Notes under the pieces: model-generated
What the model was told of the DNA's origin: nothing
Databases searched by the model: none
The model's input: only the letters and a program-made list of their open reading frames with translations
Shown: positions 18,639 to 29,371 of the stretch, one piece after another
Numbering within the stretch: position 1 is the first letter of the stretch
Layout of the letters: the number at the start of each line of letters is the position of its first letter
Position numbers and translations under genes: made by a program
From: Bacteroidota bacterium
Lineage (GTDB): Bacteria; Bacteroidota; Bacteroidia; Sphingobacteriales; Sphingobacteriaceae
DNA length: 64,000 bases
Assembly: GCA_026224775.1 (NCBI GenBank)
Contig: JAMFRP010000022.1
Span: forward strand, 62,001-126,000
Direction of reading: 5' to 3'

Positions 18639-21600
18639 ATGCTCAAAAAATTCTATGGTAAACTATTTTCAATAATTATAGTGCTAGCAGCTATCGCATT
18701 TAATCTTCATGCCCAGCTGCGATGCAAGATCCTGCATTATTCGACCGAAGATGGCTTGTCTCATGAGCGGGTTACCTCAATTTTAAAAGATAAGGAGGGC
18801 TTTATGTGGTTCGGTACCTGGGATGGTCTCAATCGTTTCGATGGGCATAATTTCATTGTTTACAAATCCTATATGGGCGACAGGTCTGAGCTGAAAAATA
18901 ACCGTATCGATCAAATGGTAGATGATAATTCGGGTTATCTTTGGGTAAAGGCCGACGATCAGCAAATTTATCGTTTTGACAAAATGACTGGGAAATTTGT
19001 GGCTGTTAATAAAATTTTGAACGATAAGAATAAGAATAATTATTTTTTTGAAAAGTTGGTATTACATAAAGATGGCTCGATCTGGTTGATAACCAAAAAC
19101 CAGGGGATTTTTACCATTGTTGGAAGCCATCAAGCCCATCCGGCGTTATTGCACTTTGCTACAGGACTAAGCGTCGGTTTCAGATTACCAGCGGATAAAA
19201 TCAATTTTGTTTATTGCGATCATTTAGGGCAAAATTGGGTTGGCACAGATGCAGGGATGGTCCTCATCAGAAAAGAAGGGTCATTATTTACAGCTACAAA
19301 TGTGTTCAGCCAGCAACTTTCTTTCGCTATCGGTTTTATTTCTGCTACCGAGGACGCAAAACATGATCGCATTCTCTTTGCCACTTCAAAAGGCTACTTG
19401 GTAGCATTTAACGAGATTTCTGCAAAATGCGTCAAGCAACAGTTGATAAGCGCCGGACAGATAAATGGAGTTTGTATATCGCGCAAGCGACCGGTAATTT
19501 ATTGTTCCACTTCACTTGGTACTTTACTTACCCTTAGTGTAAGTGATTGGCATCTCATTCAGACTACTACTGTTGATGCCAGTCCCATTTTGTCAGTTTA
19601 TGAAGATCATAAAGGTTTGGTTTGGTTAGAACCGCAAGTATTAGGCGTCATCAAATTTGACCCGACAAGAGGTGTCGTAAAACATTTTACGCAGCGAAAT
19701 GATTCTAACTTTTCTAACGGTTCGGAGTATTATAATATTTCCGAAGACGTTAAAGGGCGTTTATGGGTAAACATAAAAGGCTGTGGTTTTGGCTATTACA
19801 ACACTGAAACGGATAAAATCAATTACTTTCATAATTCTACTGATATTAAAGATCATTATTTTTCGAATCTGGTAAATAGTCAATATTTCGACCCTGCTGG
19901 TATTTTATGGCTAAGTTCCGACGACCGCGGTTTAGACAAGATAATTTTTCAGGAAAATGATTTTCATCAAAAACTCATCGTTCCGAATTCAATTATTAAG
20001 TCGGAGAATGAAGTGCGGGCTGTTTACGAAGATCATGAAAAACGCTTGTGGGTATCTACCAAACAAGGAAATCTGTATATCACTAAAGACGGCAAACCGG
20101 TTAATAATCTGTTTGATCAAGTGCCATCAGCTACCAGTATAGGGCAGATTTATACGATATTGGAGGATCACCTGGGGAGCATATGGCTTGGTACCAAATC
20201 TAACGGGTTATATAGGGCTGATCCGGTGAATAACGAACGCTCACACTATAAAATCACTCATTATCTGGCAGACAGAAATACCAAAATTGGACTAGGAAGT
20301 AACGTTGTTTATAGTTTATTGGAAGATGGTAAGGGCCGTATTTGGGTGGGTTCCTATGATAATGGCTTAACAATTATCAGCCGACAAAAAGGTGAATATA
20401 TTTTTTACAACGTAAAAAATTCTTTAAAAAATTACCCAAAAGGCCTTTATCATAAAATTAGAAATATTGCTTTTGATGCCAAGGGCAATTTGTGGATTGC
20501 TACAATAAACGGCTTACTAGTATCGGATATTAACCATAACAATCCTGATGATTTAGATTTTAAGACTTACAATAAAATTCCGGGAGACAGTTCCAGTTTG
20601 GGAACCAATGATATACAATTTATTTTCCGCGACACAAAAAACATGATGTGGTTGGCCACATCAGGCGGCGGACTTAGTATGGCTATAGGAAATTACCCGG
20701 TTGATGAGCTCAAATTTAGAATTTATACTATGAAAGATGGCCTTCCGAGTGACTATATCCTCAATTGTAGTGAAGATTCTAAACACAACCTATGGATGGC
20801 CACACAAAAAGGTATCTCCGAATTTGTTGCTGACCGGAGTCATTTTAAAAACTTCGACTCATATGATGGCCTACCTAAAAACGGTTTTTCTGAGTCTTCG
20901 TGCACGAGGCTTTCTAGCGGACATTTGGTTTTTGGGGCTGTCAGTGGCTATGTATGTTTTAACCCTGATTCGATCCTCGATCATAAAATTGAAGCGAACA
21001 TGGCACTAACCGGATTTATGGTCAACAGTGAAAATTTCATTGCGGATGCTAGTTCTGATGCGATATTAACTTCCGACATCAATAAAACTAACAACATAAC
21101 TCTTCACTATAATCAAAACCTAATAGAGATTGGCTACAGCATGCTCGATTACAGATCCAGTAATAAAAATGTTTACGCTTACAGGCTAAAGGGTTTTGAT
21201 ATGAACTGGACGATTGACAACAAAAATATGCGCAGGGTTACTTATTCCCATTTACCACCTGGTAAGTACCTATTTGAAGTAAAGAGCCTTAATAATGAGC
21301 TGTATTTTCATGACCCGGTTAAACGTTTGGCTATTACTATATTGCCGCCACTATGGGAAACTTGGTGGGCCTATTTGATTTATGCTTGCATTGGATTACT
21401 TTTAATCAGACTGATCAGACGTAACGCAATTACTATGCTCAAATTAAAAGAACGCATCGCGGTTGAAAAACAACTAGCGGAATTAAAACTCGGCTTCTTT
21501 ACAAATATCTCGCACGAATTGCGGACACCGCTTACATTAATCCTGAATCCAATCGAAGACATTCTTCGTCGAGAAAAGCTTTCTTCCAAGGGGGTAGCAC

Positions 21601-23072
21601 ATGCACAGGTAATCCAAAAGAATGCAAAGCGCATGGTCGGTTTTGTCAATCAACTCCTTAATTTAAGAAAATTGCAAAATGGCAAAACAATGTTAAATAT
21701 TTCTGAAATAGAAATTGTAAGTTTTATAAACGATATAGCTTTCTGTTTCTCCGAAGTTGCCTGTGAAAAAAATATAAGCCTTAAAATTGTATCTAATCCA
21801 AAAAAGTTATATGCCTGGATTGATGGCGAAAAATTGGAAATTGTAATTTACAATTTGCTGGCCAATGCTTTTAAATTTAGTGAAAACGATACCATTATAA
21901 CAGTAACTATTGACCAGGATATAGCGAATAGCCAATTTAGCATTCGTGTTAGTGATGAGGGCCCAGGCGTGCCAGTGGATAAGCTTAATGATATTTTTGA
22001 GCTTTATTATGAAGGCGATGCGTTAACTAAAAATTCTATGAATGGTACTGGCATTGGGCTGGCGTTGGCTAAAGAGATTGTGGAATTGCATCTTGGCAGC
22101 ATAAAAGCGGTCAATAATTTGCTCGCGGGGCTCACAATAGAGTTATGTCTCCACCTCGGTAAAGGTTATTTAAAAGATACAACTTCAACTTTTACCGAAT
22201 ATACCCAAAGCGCAAAAAACGAAAACTGCCTATTTGAGGAAAAGATAGATGAATTTTCTTTCAATAATACCATTTATGATCCAGACCTACCATTGATACT
22301 ACTTGTAGAAGACAACTACGATTTACGGAAATTTATGGTTGGGCAACTAAGTGATTATTATCGGGTAGAGGAAGCTGATAACGGCCAAATTGGTTGGGAT
22401 AAAGCTTTAAAGCTACAACCTAATTTGGTTATAAGTGATATAATGATGCCGAAAATGGATGGTATTCAATTATTGGATAAACTGAAAAATGAAGCCGAGA
22501 CCAGCCATATTCCCGTGGTTCTTTTGTCGGCACAGTCGGCTATTGAAAGGCAAATCCAAGGATTGCAATATGGAGCTGATTATTATATCACAAAACCTTT
22601 TAATAATGATTTGATACTTGCGTTGACAGAAAATTTATTAAAGCAACGCAAACATTTATTTGAGAAACTGATTACTGGCAATTGCATAATTGATTTAAAT
22701 CCGAGTCAAATCGTTATCACCTCAAAGGATGAAGAATTCTTAAAGAAGATTATTAGAATTGTTGAAGATGGTATGATCGACACAGACTTTAATATAGAGT
22801 CAGTGGCTGAATCGATAGGGATGAGCCGATCCGCTTTTTATAGGAAAATTAAGGGCCTTACTAATCTGACGCCTGTAGAATTTATCCGCGAAATGCGGCT
22901 GAAGAGAAGCCTCCAGTTTTTAGATGCTGGAGAAAGTGATATTGCTCAGATTGCCTACACCGTCGGTTTCAGTGATCCAAAATATTTTAGCAACTGCTTT
23001 AAAAAATATTATGAGGTTTCGCCAAGCGAATACCTTAAGAGTAAAAAATTAACATTACAACAAAGTATTTGA
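18639..23072 (+). CDS. Hybrid two-component system regulator (HTCS2)
   Basis: 1477 residues, with the same domain order as HTCS1 and extensive identity along the whole length. It has a signal segment (to about 26), a propeller (about 28-780), Y_Y_Y (about 800-900) and a membrane helix (about 909-929). HisKA carries H959 (FFTNISHELRTPL), and HATPase shows YNLLANAFKF and GTGIGLAL. The receiver has D1267 (LVISDIMMPK), and a C-terminal AraC-type HTH (MSRSAFYRKIKGLTNLTPVEF) follows. All key residues are intact. It probably activates the MG2 gene and the convergent SusC2-SusD2-lipoprotein unit, both of which carry the shared operator. HTCS1 and HTCS2 look like a duplication whose output sites have stayed similar, so cross-talk is possible. 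Confidence 0.96.
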   Translation: MLKKFYGKLFSIIIVLAAIAFNLHAQLRCKILHYSTEDGLSHERVTSILKDKEGFMWFGTWDGLNRFDGHNFIVYKSYMGDRSELKNNRIDQMVDDNSGYLWVKADDQQIYRFDKMTGKFVAVNKILNDKNKNNYFFEKLVLHKDGSIWLITKNQGIFTIVGSHQAHPALLHFATGLSVGFRLPADKINFVYCDHLGQNWVGTDAGMVLIRKEGSLFTATNVFSQQLSFAIGFISATEDAKHDRILFATSKGYLVAFNEISAKCVKQQLISAGQINGVCISRKRPVIYCSTSLGTLLTLSVSDWHLIQTTTVDASPILSVYEDHKGLVWLEPQVLGVIKFDPTRGVVKHFTQRNDSNFSNGSEYYNISEDVKGRLWVNIKGCGFGYYNTETDKINYFHNSTDIKDHYFSNLVNSQYFDPAGILWLSSDDRGLDKIIFQENDFHQKLIVPNSIIKSENEVRAVYEDHEKRLWVSTKQGNLYITKDGKPVNNLFDQVPSATSIGQIYTILEDHLGSIWLGTKSNGLYRADPVNNERSHYKITHYLADRNTKIGLGSNVVYSLLEDGKGRIWVGSYDNGLTIISRQKGEYIFYNVKNSLKNYPKGLYHKIRNIAFDAKGNLWIATINGLLVSDINHNNPDDLDFKTYNKIPGDSSSLGTNDIQFIFRDTKNMMWLATSGGGLSMAIGNYPVDELKFRIYTMKDGLPSDYILNCSEDSKHNLWMATQKGISEFVADRSHFKNFDSYDGLPKNGFSESSCTRLSSGHLVFGAVSGYVCFNPDSILDHKIEANMALTGFMVNSENFIADASSDAILTSDINKTNNITLHYNQNLIEIGYSMLDYRSSNKNVYAYRLKGFDMNWTIDNKNMRRVTYSHLPPGKYLFEVKSLNNELYFHDPVKRLAITILPPLWETWWAYLIYACIGLLLIRLIRRNAITMLKLKERIAVEKQLAELKLGFFTNISHELRTPLTLILNPIEDILRREKLSSKGVAHAQVIQKNAKRMVGFVNQLLNLRKLQNGKTMLNISEIEIVSFINDIAFCFSEVACEKNISLKIVSNPKKLYAWIDGEKLEIVIYNLLANAFKFSENDTIITVTIDQDIANSQFSIRVSDEGPGVPVDKLNDIFELYYEGDALTKNSMNGTGIGLALAKEIVELHLGSIKAVNNLLAGLTIELCLHLGKGYLKDTTSTFTEYTQSAKNENCLFEEKIDEFSFNNTIYDPDLPLILLVEDNYDLRKFMVGQLSDYYRVEEADNGQIGWDKALKLQPNLVISDIMMPKMDGIQLLDKLKNEAETSHIPVVLLSAQSAIERQIQGLQYGADYYITKPFNNDLILALTENLLKQRKHLFEKLITGNCIIDLNPSQIVITSKDEEFLKKIIRIVEDGMIDTDFNIESVAESIGMSRSAFYRKIKGLTNLTPVEFIREMRLKRSLQFLDAGESDIAQIAYTVGFSDPKYFSNCFKKYYEVSPSEYLKSKKLTLQQSI

Positions 23073-23162
23073 AATAATTCTATTTATTAATTGTGCTCGA
23101 CCTAATTTGCGCAATAAAGTGGGTGAGATGACGAATATTTTGAAATAACCGAATATAAAAAT

Positions 23163-23194
23163 GAAAGGGGGACGTGTGAGTCGTCACCCCTTTC
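23163..23194. terminator. Hairpin between convergent HTCS2 and SusD2-lipoprotein units
   Basis: GAAAGGGG and CCCCTTTC pair, and the stem continues as GACG/CGTC after a single-base bulge, with a 7-nt loop. It lies between two converging stop codons. T runs on either side are weak, so efficiency is uncertain. Confidence 0.6.
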
Positions 23195-23217
23195 GAACCA
23201 ATATAACCTAATTAACT

Positions 23218-24219
23218 TTATTTGGTGATTTTTACCTCGTAATTCATATAAGTTGATTTAGAAGCATTAGCCTGATTCATGTAAGTAATCGTCAATGCAC
23301 CATATCTGCCATCAACAGTTTTAAACCAAATGACATTACCGGCTACTAATGGAGCGTAAGTGTCGGTGCGTAAACCGCCTGAAACGGCAGTTGTAACTAC
23401 CGGCACCCGGTTGGTCGCTCCCGATTTCAGGTTCGTCAAAGCCCCCTGCTTAATAGCGCCGCCCGAAGTCAGACTGGCAAAGGTTGGCGAGGTACCCACT
23501 TTAAGCACAGTGGCATTTTTTGTCCAGCTGCTGATATCATTAAATGCGATCTGTGATGGCGTTGGTGTTATCGTTAGCGCATAAATGCTATGCCCGACAA
23601 CGCTGGTTGCTTTACCTTTTGTATAGGTTGAATCTGTATTAAAGAAGTAACCGAAATCGATCTTTGCGCTGTTGGCTGCGCCAGCGCTGGTATAGCTGAA
23701 CGAAGAGTTGGCGCTGGACGAATAGTAACACAGGTTAGTCTTAGCCGTTGTATCAGGCACATACATCTGGCGGTTTGTGTAATAATAAAAATCGGGCGTA
23801 ACGGTAACGTTAATAACCTTACTTGAGCCCATGTAGATACCATTGGCATCACGCACGATTACGTTGAAGTTATAAATACCGGCAATACTATCAGCAATAA
23901 TTTTGTGAGTCATCGTAAAGGTGCGCCGATCGCCCGTTTTTACGGAATCTTTAAAAGCATCTACAGTTGCGGTGTTGGCCGAAGCTAGGCTTTTGGCCAA
24001 TTCTACAGTGGTCATCGGTTTAGGCGATGTAATCGTATACTGGAACTGGATACTGTCTTTCGGGTTAACGGTGACATCGTTAGTCAAAAACTTCGGTCCC
24101 GCTTTGATAAAGGTAATGCTAACGATGTTCGCGTTGATCGGTTGCGTTGTTTTTGCACAGCCCGAAAGAATCACAGCAAATGCTGCTATAATGCCAACCA
24201 GGGTGATATATTTTCTCAT
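23218..24219 (-). CDS. Lipoprotein of unknown fold, probable surface glycan-binding protein
   Basis: 333 residues with a lipobox LSGC (C21). The region at about 30-140 reads as a beta-sandwich (Ig-like; NPKDSIQFQYTITS, GIYNFNVIVRDANGIYMGSSKVINVTV). The C-terminal half is rich in Ser, Thr, Tyr and Asn, as is common in surface beta-proteins. I do not recognise a family. It is the third gene after SusC2 and SusD2, 41 bp behind SusD2, the place where SusE-type or SGBP glycan-binding lipoproteins are normally encoded. Its role as a binding protein is inferred from position only. Confidence 0.7.
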   Translation of the reverse strand: MRKYITLVGIIAAFAVILSGCAKTTQPINANIVSITFIKAGPKFLTNDVTVNPKDSIQFQYTITSPKPMTTVELAKSLASANTATVDAFKDSVKTGDRRTFTMTHKIIADSIAGIYNFNVIVRDANGIYMGSSKVINVTVTPDFYYYTNRQMYVPDTTAKTNLCYYSSSANSSFSYTSAGAANSAKIDFGYFFNTDSTYTKGKATSVVGHSIYALTITPTPSQIAFNDISSWTKNATVLKVGTSPTFASLTSGGAIKQGALTNLKSGATNRVPVVTTAVSGGLRTDTYAPLVAGNVIWFKTVDGRYGALTITYMNQANASKSTYMNYEVKITK

Positions 24220-24260
24220 TTTTTTGATTTTTAATACTTGTTCTCTAATCTGGTTTTAGC

Positions 24261-26114
24261 TTACTGTAATGGATCGAATGTACCGCCCGGCCAGCCCACA
24301 GTTTGCTGGATCACGCTGCTGGTTGAAATAAAGTTTTGCGGCAGCGGATAAAAGTAATAGGTTGCCGGATAATTAATTACCGGCGTTGTAGCTGGTTCGA
24401 TACTTTGGGTGGATGTAGAAAAAAACTTCTCATATTCAGCCTTATTATTAACATTGATAGTATCGCAGACACGGCCTCCCGACGCATCAGCTACATCAAT
24501 GTAAGTTCTGCCGGCAACTGCGCCTGAGGTTGGTATGGCGCCAGCTACATATGGCAGATTTACATTCCATCGGAAAGCTAAGCGTTGTGTACCCGTCAGC
24601 TTATCAAATGTGCGTGTACGGCGTAGGTCGTCGGTACGTTTACCTTCCATCGCAAATTCAATTTCGCGCTCGGTGAGCAAAAAGCTGGTCATCTGCGCCT
24701 GACTTGTAATCGCGCTGAGGCCATAATTGGTACTACCAGCGGCTATGCCTGCACGAGCGCGCAACAAGGCCACCAAACTTTCACACTCTCCCAAATTGCC
24801 AATAGCGTTAGCACATTCTGCATAGTTGAGCAATACCTCGGCAAAACGCATTTCAATCCAGTCCATGCCGCTGCCGCCACCTGTGTTGGTATTATACAGC
24901 GCCCCCGCTACAGTAATTGAGGGGTTACAAATTTTGCGACAGTAAAAACCTGTAGCCGAAGGGCTTTTGGCATCATCAAGAAAGCCCTGATATGTCCACT
25001 CCAGGCGATTGCTTGATCCGCTCAGGTTCCAGGTACAACCATTATAAGCAATAGTGGCAGCAAAACGGGGGTCGCGGTTTTGCCAGAATAACTCAGGGTT
25101 GTAACCAGAGTTCGGATTGGTAATGGGTAAACCGTTGGCCATCGGGAAAGCCTGTACCAGGTTCCAGGTTGGCTGATTGCTTCCGCCACCGTTTGATTCT
25201 GAATATGGCCGGGTAATATATTCGGTATTGGTACCATGAGCAGGGTTGAGCGACACCGCATCCAATGTTCGCCAGATCATACGCTCTTTATTATTGGCGG
25301 TTTCATCCAGCCATATATTGGCAAATGTTGGATATAGGGCATACCCATCTGCCTGGGCTTGGGTATAAGCTGCTTTATTAGCAGTATAAGCTGCCTGCCA
25401 GCGGGTAAGATCATTATTGGGGTTAAACTGCGGGCTGGCCCAGTATAGCAAAGCTTTACCTTTCATAGCCATAGCCGCGGCCCTTGTAATACGGCCGCCA
25501 TCGGTTGATAAGTTCCATGAAGCTGGCAACATTGCGGCAGCAGAATCAAGATCAGCAGCAATCTGCGCAAAACACACACTGCTCTTAGCACGTGGCACCT
25601 GAATATTGTCTGTTGCCGGGTTTTGCGTGGTTAATACCAGCGGGACTCCACCATAAAGCTTCACCATTTGAAAATAGATAAAAGCCCTCAGGAAAAAGAA
25701 CTGGCCTTTCAACGTAGCTTTGTCTGAAGCTGCCATGGTACCGGCATTAATGCCCTCGATAGCCAGGTTACAACGATAAATACTGAAATACTGGTCTGTC
25801 CCCAGCGCTGATTTTGAGTAAATATAAGTCACCTCATTGCCAGAACCGGTCAGCGTCCCGTAAAGGATAGAGGCTGTTGTGTTGTTCAGCTCATCGCTGG
25901 TGTTGTAGATGGAACCGGGCGTTGGCCAATTCGGCATTACCACATCATAAGTACCATTCAGGAACAAATTGGTTGCAGTTGCAGTATTCCAGATGGTACC
26001 ATCCACCGCGTTAAGATCTTGTTTATCGAATATATTTTTTTTACAACCGACAACTCCTATCAACAAAGCAGTTGTAATTAAAAGCTTCGCTGTTTTTTTT
26101 GATAAATTTTTCAT
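24261..26114 (-). CDS. SusD/RagB-family outer-membrane lipoprotein (SusD2)
   Basis: 617 residues with a lipoprotein signal ending in GVVGC (C24). N-terminal TPR-type helices (LKGQFFFLRAFIYFQMVKLYGG) and the C-terminal RagB region (WIEMRFAEVLLNYAECANAIG, LLTEREIEFAMEGKRTDDLRR) are plain. It forms the lid of SusC2 and binds the imported glycan. It begins 18 bp after the SusC2 stop and is followed after 41 bp by the putative glycan-binding lipoprotein. Confidence 0.95.
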   Translation of the reverse strand: MKNLSKKTAKLLITTALLIGVVGCKKNIFDKQDLNAVDGTIWNTATATNLFLNGTYDVVMPNWPTPGSIYNTSDELNNTTASILYGTLTGSGNEVTYIYSKSALGTDQYFSIYRCNLAIEGINAGTMAASDKATLKGQFFFLRAFIYFQMVKLYGGVPLVLTTQNPATDNIQVPRAKSSVCFAQIAADLDSAAAMLPASWNLSTDGGRITRAAAMAMKGKALLYWASPQFNPNNDLTRWQAAYTANKAAYTQAQADGYALYPTFANIWLDETANNKERMIWRTLDAVSLNPAHGTNTEYITRPYSESNGGGSNQPTWNLVQAFPMANGLPITNPNSGYNPELFWQNRDPRFAATIAYNGCTWNLSGSSNRLEWTYQGFLDDAKSPSATGFYCRKICNPSITVAGALYNTNTGGGSGMDWIEMRFAEVLLNYAECANAIGNLGECESLVALLRARAGIAAGSTNYGLSAITSQAQMTSFLLTEREIEFAMEGKRTDDLRRTRTFDKLTGTQRLAFRWNVNLPYVAGAIPTSGAVAGRTYIDVADASGGRVCDTINVNNKAEYEKFFSTSTQSIEPATTPVINYPATYYFYPLPQNFISTSSVIQQTVGWPGGTFDPLQ

Positions 26115-26132
26115 TTTCTCTTCTTTAAGAAA

Positions 26133-29100
26133 TTACAATGTTGCGTTTAAACCGACAGAGATTGTCCTAAGCGTAGGATAGTAAGTAATGTTGCTTGTTC
26201 TTGAATCCTTATAATCATATGGATCAATAAACTCCCAGGGGTTGATAGCGGTAACAACAACACGCAGTGAGGGTATTTTCAGCCTGTCCGAAATTGATTT
26301 TGGCATGGTGTAAGATAGTGTTGCATTGTTTATGTAACCAGTTGTGCCATTGCGTGCCCAAAAGGTAGACTGGCTACCGGCATCAGGCGCATCTGCTCTT
26401 GGATACTCTGCATTGGGGTTTGACGGAGTCCAATGATTTGCCCAAAATTCGGGGCCATTTATGGTAGTTGTTGGCGCTTTTACGTCCTGCCCGCCGATAA
26501 ATACTTTACCTCCGAGTGTTAGGTGCCCGTTAACACTTAAAGCAACCTGTTTGTAACCAACATTAAACGTAAAACCAGTTGACAACCATGGATTAGTATT
26601 TTTATACATTTGGGTAATATCATCTGCATTGATCTTCCCATCGTGGTTTACGTCCTCAAAGTTCATGAAACCGAGCTGTGGTTTTTGCCCTTCGATTGTA
26701 TAGTTCGGGTTTGCTTTCAAAATAGCATTTAACTGTGCCTGAGTTCTGATAATACCGGTAGCAATTAGACCATAGGGGCCGTTGGTACTATTCTTTTCGC
26801 CGGTAGTAATTAACTGGTTCTGTGTAAATTCGCCAAGCGTAAGCGGGTTATAATATTGGAGAATATTTTCGCCGTTAGCCCAACCGAAAACCAGGCTTAC
26901 ACCATAACGCCAGTTTTTGTTGATGTTATCGTTCCACCCTACACTGAAATCCTCACCCCAGGAGTTAGCAGATGCATAGTTGATAATTCCGCTGGCAACA
27001 CCAAGCGTGGCCGGGTAACCCAGAGTAGAAATATCCACGAAACCGTCGTACACGTGTTTGCTGTAACGATCGATTGTTACCGTTAAGCGGTTATTCAGGA
27101 ATGTTGCGTCGAGACCTAAATTTTGAGTACGGCTATGTTCCCAGGTAAGATCAGTGTTTGGTAAAATACCATTGGTCAATCCATTCACTACTGAACTGCC
27201 AAAAAGCATAGTACCAGAGTAAGGTGTAAAATGCGAAGCGTATTGATAAGGAGTAACCCTGTCATCGCCCACCAAACCTTCGTTAAAGCGCACTTTTAAT
27301 GAGTTAACATATTTTGAAAGGAAGCTATTTTTAAAGAAATCCTCTTCGCTGATACGCCAGCCTACTGCAACCGACGGAAAGAGACCCCAGCGTTTATCGG
27401 GCGGAAAATTCGATGAACCATCTTCACGACCGATGAATTCCATCAGATATTTACTTTCATAGTCATAGTTGGCCCTAACGAGATAAGAGCGCTTACCAGT
27501 TTCAGATGGTGCAGTTGTTTGCAACGTGGTAGTACCAGAATTATATGCAAAGAACTGATCAACGCCCGGAATTTGCTGCCCGGTACGATAGAATTGAATC
27601 TGATCGGCATTGGCCTCAGTCTGCTCGGTCACATACAATACATCAAAATTACTTTTGCCAATGCTGCGTGCATAATCAAGCGAACCGATCAGCTCGTAGG
27701 TATTATTGTAGCCGTAGCTTTCGAGAATTTGATCGCTGTTGGAAATTGTTTTATTTGTGTAAGTGGTGCCATACAATAAACCATTCTGTCCGGAAGCGCT
27801 AAATTGAGCAACGCTGTACGATGGATAATAGTTTTTTGCATTAGTAGAGTAATTGGTTTTACCATATTGAACCTTGGCTGTTAAACCCTTAACAAAATGT
27901 GGCCGCCATTCTAAGTAACTATTCAGATTAAGCGTTTGGCTGGCAGGTTCACTATAGCTACCGGAGTTTAAATAAGAAACAGGATTCCAAAAACCTGGCC
28001 CGGAGGTGGTAAAGCCATTAGGCCTTCCGTTTATGTATAGCGGTATCCAGCCCGGTGTAGTGACCATTGAAAGTATCATGTAATTTTCGGTATCCGATGA
28101 CTCAGCTTTTGCACCGTTATCGTAGCTGGTAGCATAGCTGCCATTAACGCTCACGTAAGCAGTGATGTCATCAGTAAGGCGAGCAGTCACGCCCGAGCGG
28201 ATATTCCACTTGGTAACTGAGATGTCGCCGAAATTACCACCCTCATTATAATAACTTCCTCCTGCAAAAAAGACAATTTTATCTGAGCCACCGGTCAGGC
28301 TCAGTGTATGACGCTGCATGTCAGCCGGATGCCAAAGCTGGTCAAAGACGCTTTTTTGGGGATGGGTTGCAATATAACTTAAGTCGGCTGATGAGAACCT
28401 TGAGGTAGTCGGGGCATTGTTCAGTGCATAATCATCATTGAGAAACTGTGCCAGTTGCAAGCCCGTCATCATTTTAGGCTCTTCAGTAGCGGTAGCGGTA
28501 CCGTAATACCCGGTATATGAAATTTGTGGCTTACCCGGCCTACCGTGTTTGGTGGTAACCAACACAACACCCTTATCACCCGCAGCACCGTAAATAGCGG
28601 CCTGAGAATCTTTCAAAAATGAAACAGTTTCTACGAGGCTGGCGTCCAGGTTGTCAAAATCGCTTTTCTGCGAAATTATACCGTCGATAACGTACAGCGG
28701 ATCTGAGGTGATGCCAAGACCCGAACCGAATACCGTAGGGCTGCGAATGCTGAGCGTACTGGTAGCACCTGGTTTACCCGAAGCCACGCTTACACCTACT
28801 CCTGCTATGCGGTCTTGTAGGGCTTGGCCGAAATTGGCTACAGAAATGTCCTGCACATCCTGGGCTTTAATTTCTGATACGGCACCTAGTAGTTTACTTT
28901 TGAGGGTGGTACCATAACCCGTTACCACCACCTCGCTCAAATCTTTGTTAGAAGAGGTTAGCACAAAGTTGGCATTGTTCTGGCCGGGTTTCAGCGTAAT
29001 TTCTGCGTATTTGTACCCAATGAAATGAGCACCAATAGTTACGCTTTCGTTGTTAGCAGTTTTAATAGTATAATTACCGTCCTTATTGGAGGTTGCGGAG

Positions 29101-29249
29101 CTATTACTGCCTTTAATAGTGATGGTCACTCCGGGCAATGTTTCTTTGCTGGCACTATCTATCACTGCACCCGTTATCACCCTTCTTTGGGCGAAAACAC
29201 CAGTACTGAATAGTAGGAGCAGAAAAATTAATAAGTAGTTTTTTCTCAT
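26133..29249 (-). CDS. SusC/RagA-family TonB-dependent transporter (SusC2)
   Basis: About 1038 residues. An open frame continues 49 codons upstream of the chosen ATG. The downstream ATG gives a proper signal peptide (MRKNYLLIFLLLLFSTGVFA), and the upstream part overlaps the inferred -7 box, so the short form is preferred. A carboxypeptidase-like domain (ITGAVIDSASKETLPGVTI) precedes the plug (LSIRSPTV, PLYVIDGIISQ) and the barrel. The pair with SusD2 imports oligosaccharide. Its promoter carries the same double repeat as the ferritin and MG2 units, so it probably belongs to an HTCS regulon. Confidence 0.95.
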   Translation of the reverse strand: MRKNYLLIFLLLLFSTGVFAQRRVITGAVIDSASKETLPGVTITIKGSNSSATSNKDGNYTIKTANNESVTIGAHFIGYKYAEITLKPGQNNANFVLTSSNKDLSEVVVTGYGTTLKSKLLGAVSEIKAQDVQDISVANFGQALQDRIAGVGVSVASGKPGATSTLSIRSPTVFGSGLGITSDPLYVIDGIISQKSDFDNLDASLVETVSFLKDSQAAIYGAAGDKGVVLVTTKHGRPGKPQISYTGYYGTATATEEPKMMTGLQLAQFLNDDYALNNAPTTSRFSSADLSYIATHPQKSVFDQLWHPADMQRHTLSLTGGSDKIVFFAGGSYYNEGGNFGDISVTKWNIRSGVTARLTDDITAYVSVNGSYATSYDNGAKAESSDTENYMILSMVTTPGWIPLYINGRPNGFTTSGPGFWNPVSYLNSGSYSEPASQTLNLNSYLEWRPHFVKGLTAKVQYGKTNYSTNAKNYYPSYSVAQFSASGQNGLLYGTTYTNKTISNSDQILESYGYNNTYELIGSLDYARSIGKSNFDVLYVTEQTEANADQIQFYRTGQQIPGVDQFFAYNSGTTTLQTTAPSETGKRSYLVRANYDYESKYLMEFIGREDGSSNFPPDKRWGLFPSVAVGWRISEEDFFKNSFLSKYVNSLKVRFNEGLVGDDRVTPYQYASHFTPYSGTMLFGSSVVNGLTNGILPNTDLTWEHSRTQNLGLDATFLNNRLTVTIDRYSKHVYDGFVDISTLGYPATLGVASGIINYASANSWGEDFSVGWNDNINKNWRYGVSLVFGWANGENILQYYNPLTLGEFTQNQLITTGEKNSTNGPYGLIATGIIRTQAQLNAILKANPNYTIEGQKPQLGFMNFEDVNHDGKINADDITQMYKNTNPWLSTGFTFNVGYKQVALSVNGHLTLGGKVFIGGQDVKAPTTTINGPEFWANHWTPSNPNAEYPRADAPDAGSQSTFWARNGTTGYINNATLSYTMPKSISDRLKIPSLRVVVTAINPWEFIDPYDYKDSRTSNITYYPTLRTISVGLNATL

Positions 29250-29349
29250 AATCGCGGGTTTTAGTTTCTGAAATAAATAATCATTAGTTTTTAATTTGTT
29301 AGTATTAGTAATTGGTCTTGAGGGAAATAAATGGCGCCACTTCCCAGTC

Positions 29350-29364
29350 TGTAATCGATTGTCG
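29350..29364. promoter_or_regulatory. AATCGATT-centred palindrome at the inferred SusC2 start point
   Basis: TGTAATCGATTGTCG contains a perfect 8-bp palindrome with partial outward symmetry, like LacI-family operators. It sits 7-22 bp downstream of the inferred -7 box, about where transcription would start, a typical repressor position. No LacI-type gene is in the window. The same core occurs twice in the hairpin at 50092-50123. Confidence 0.3.
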
Positions 29365-29371
29365 ATAGAAG

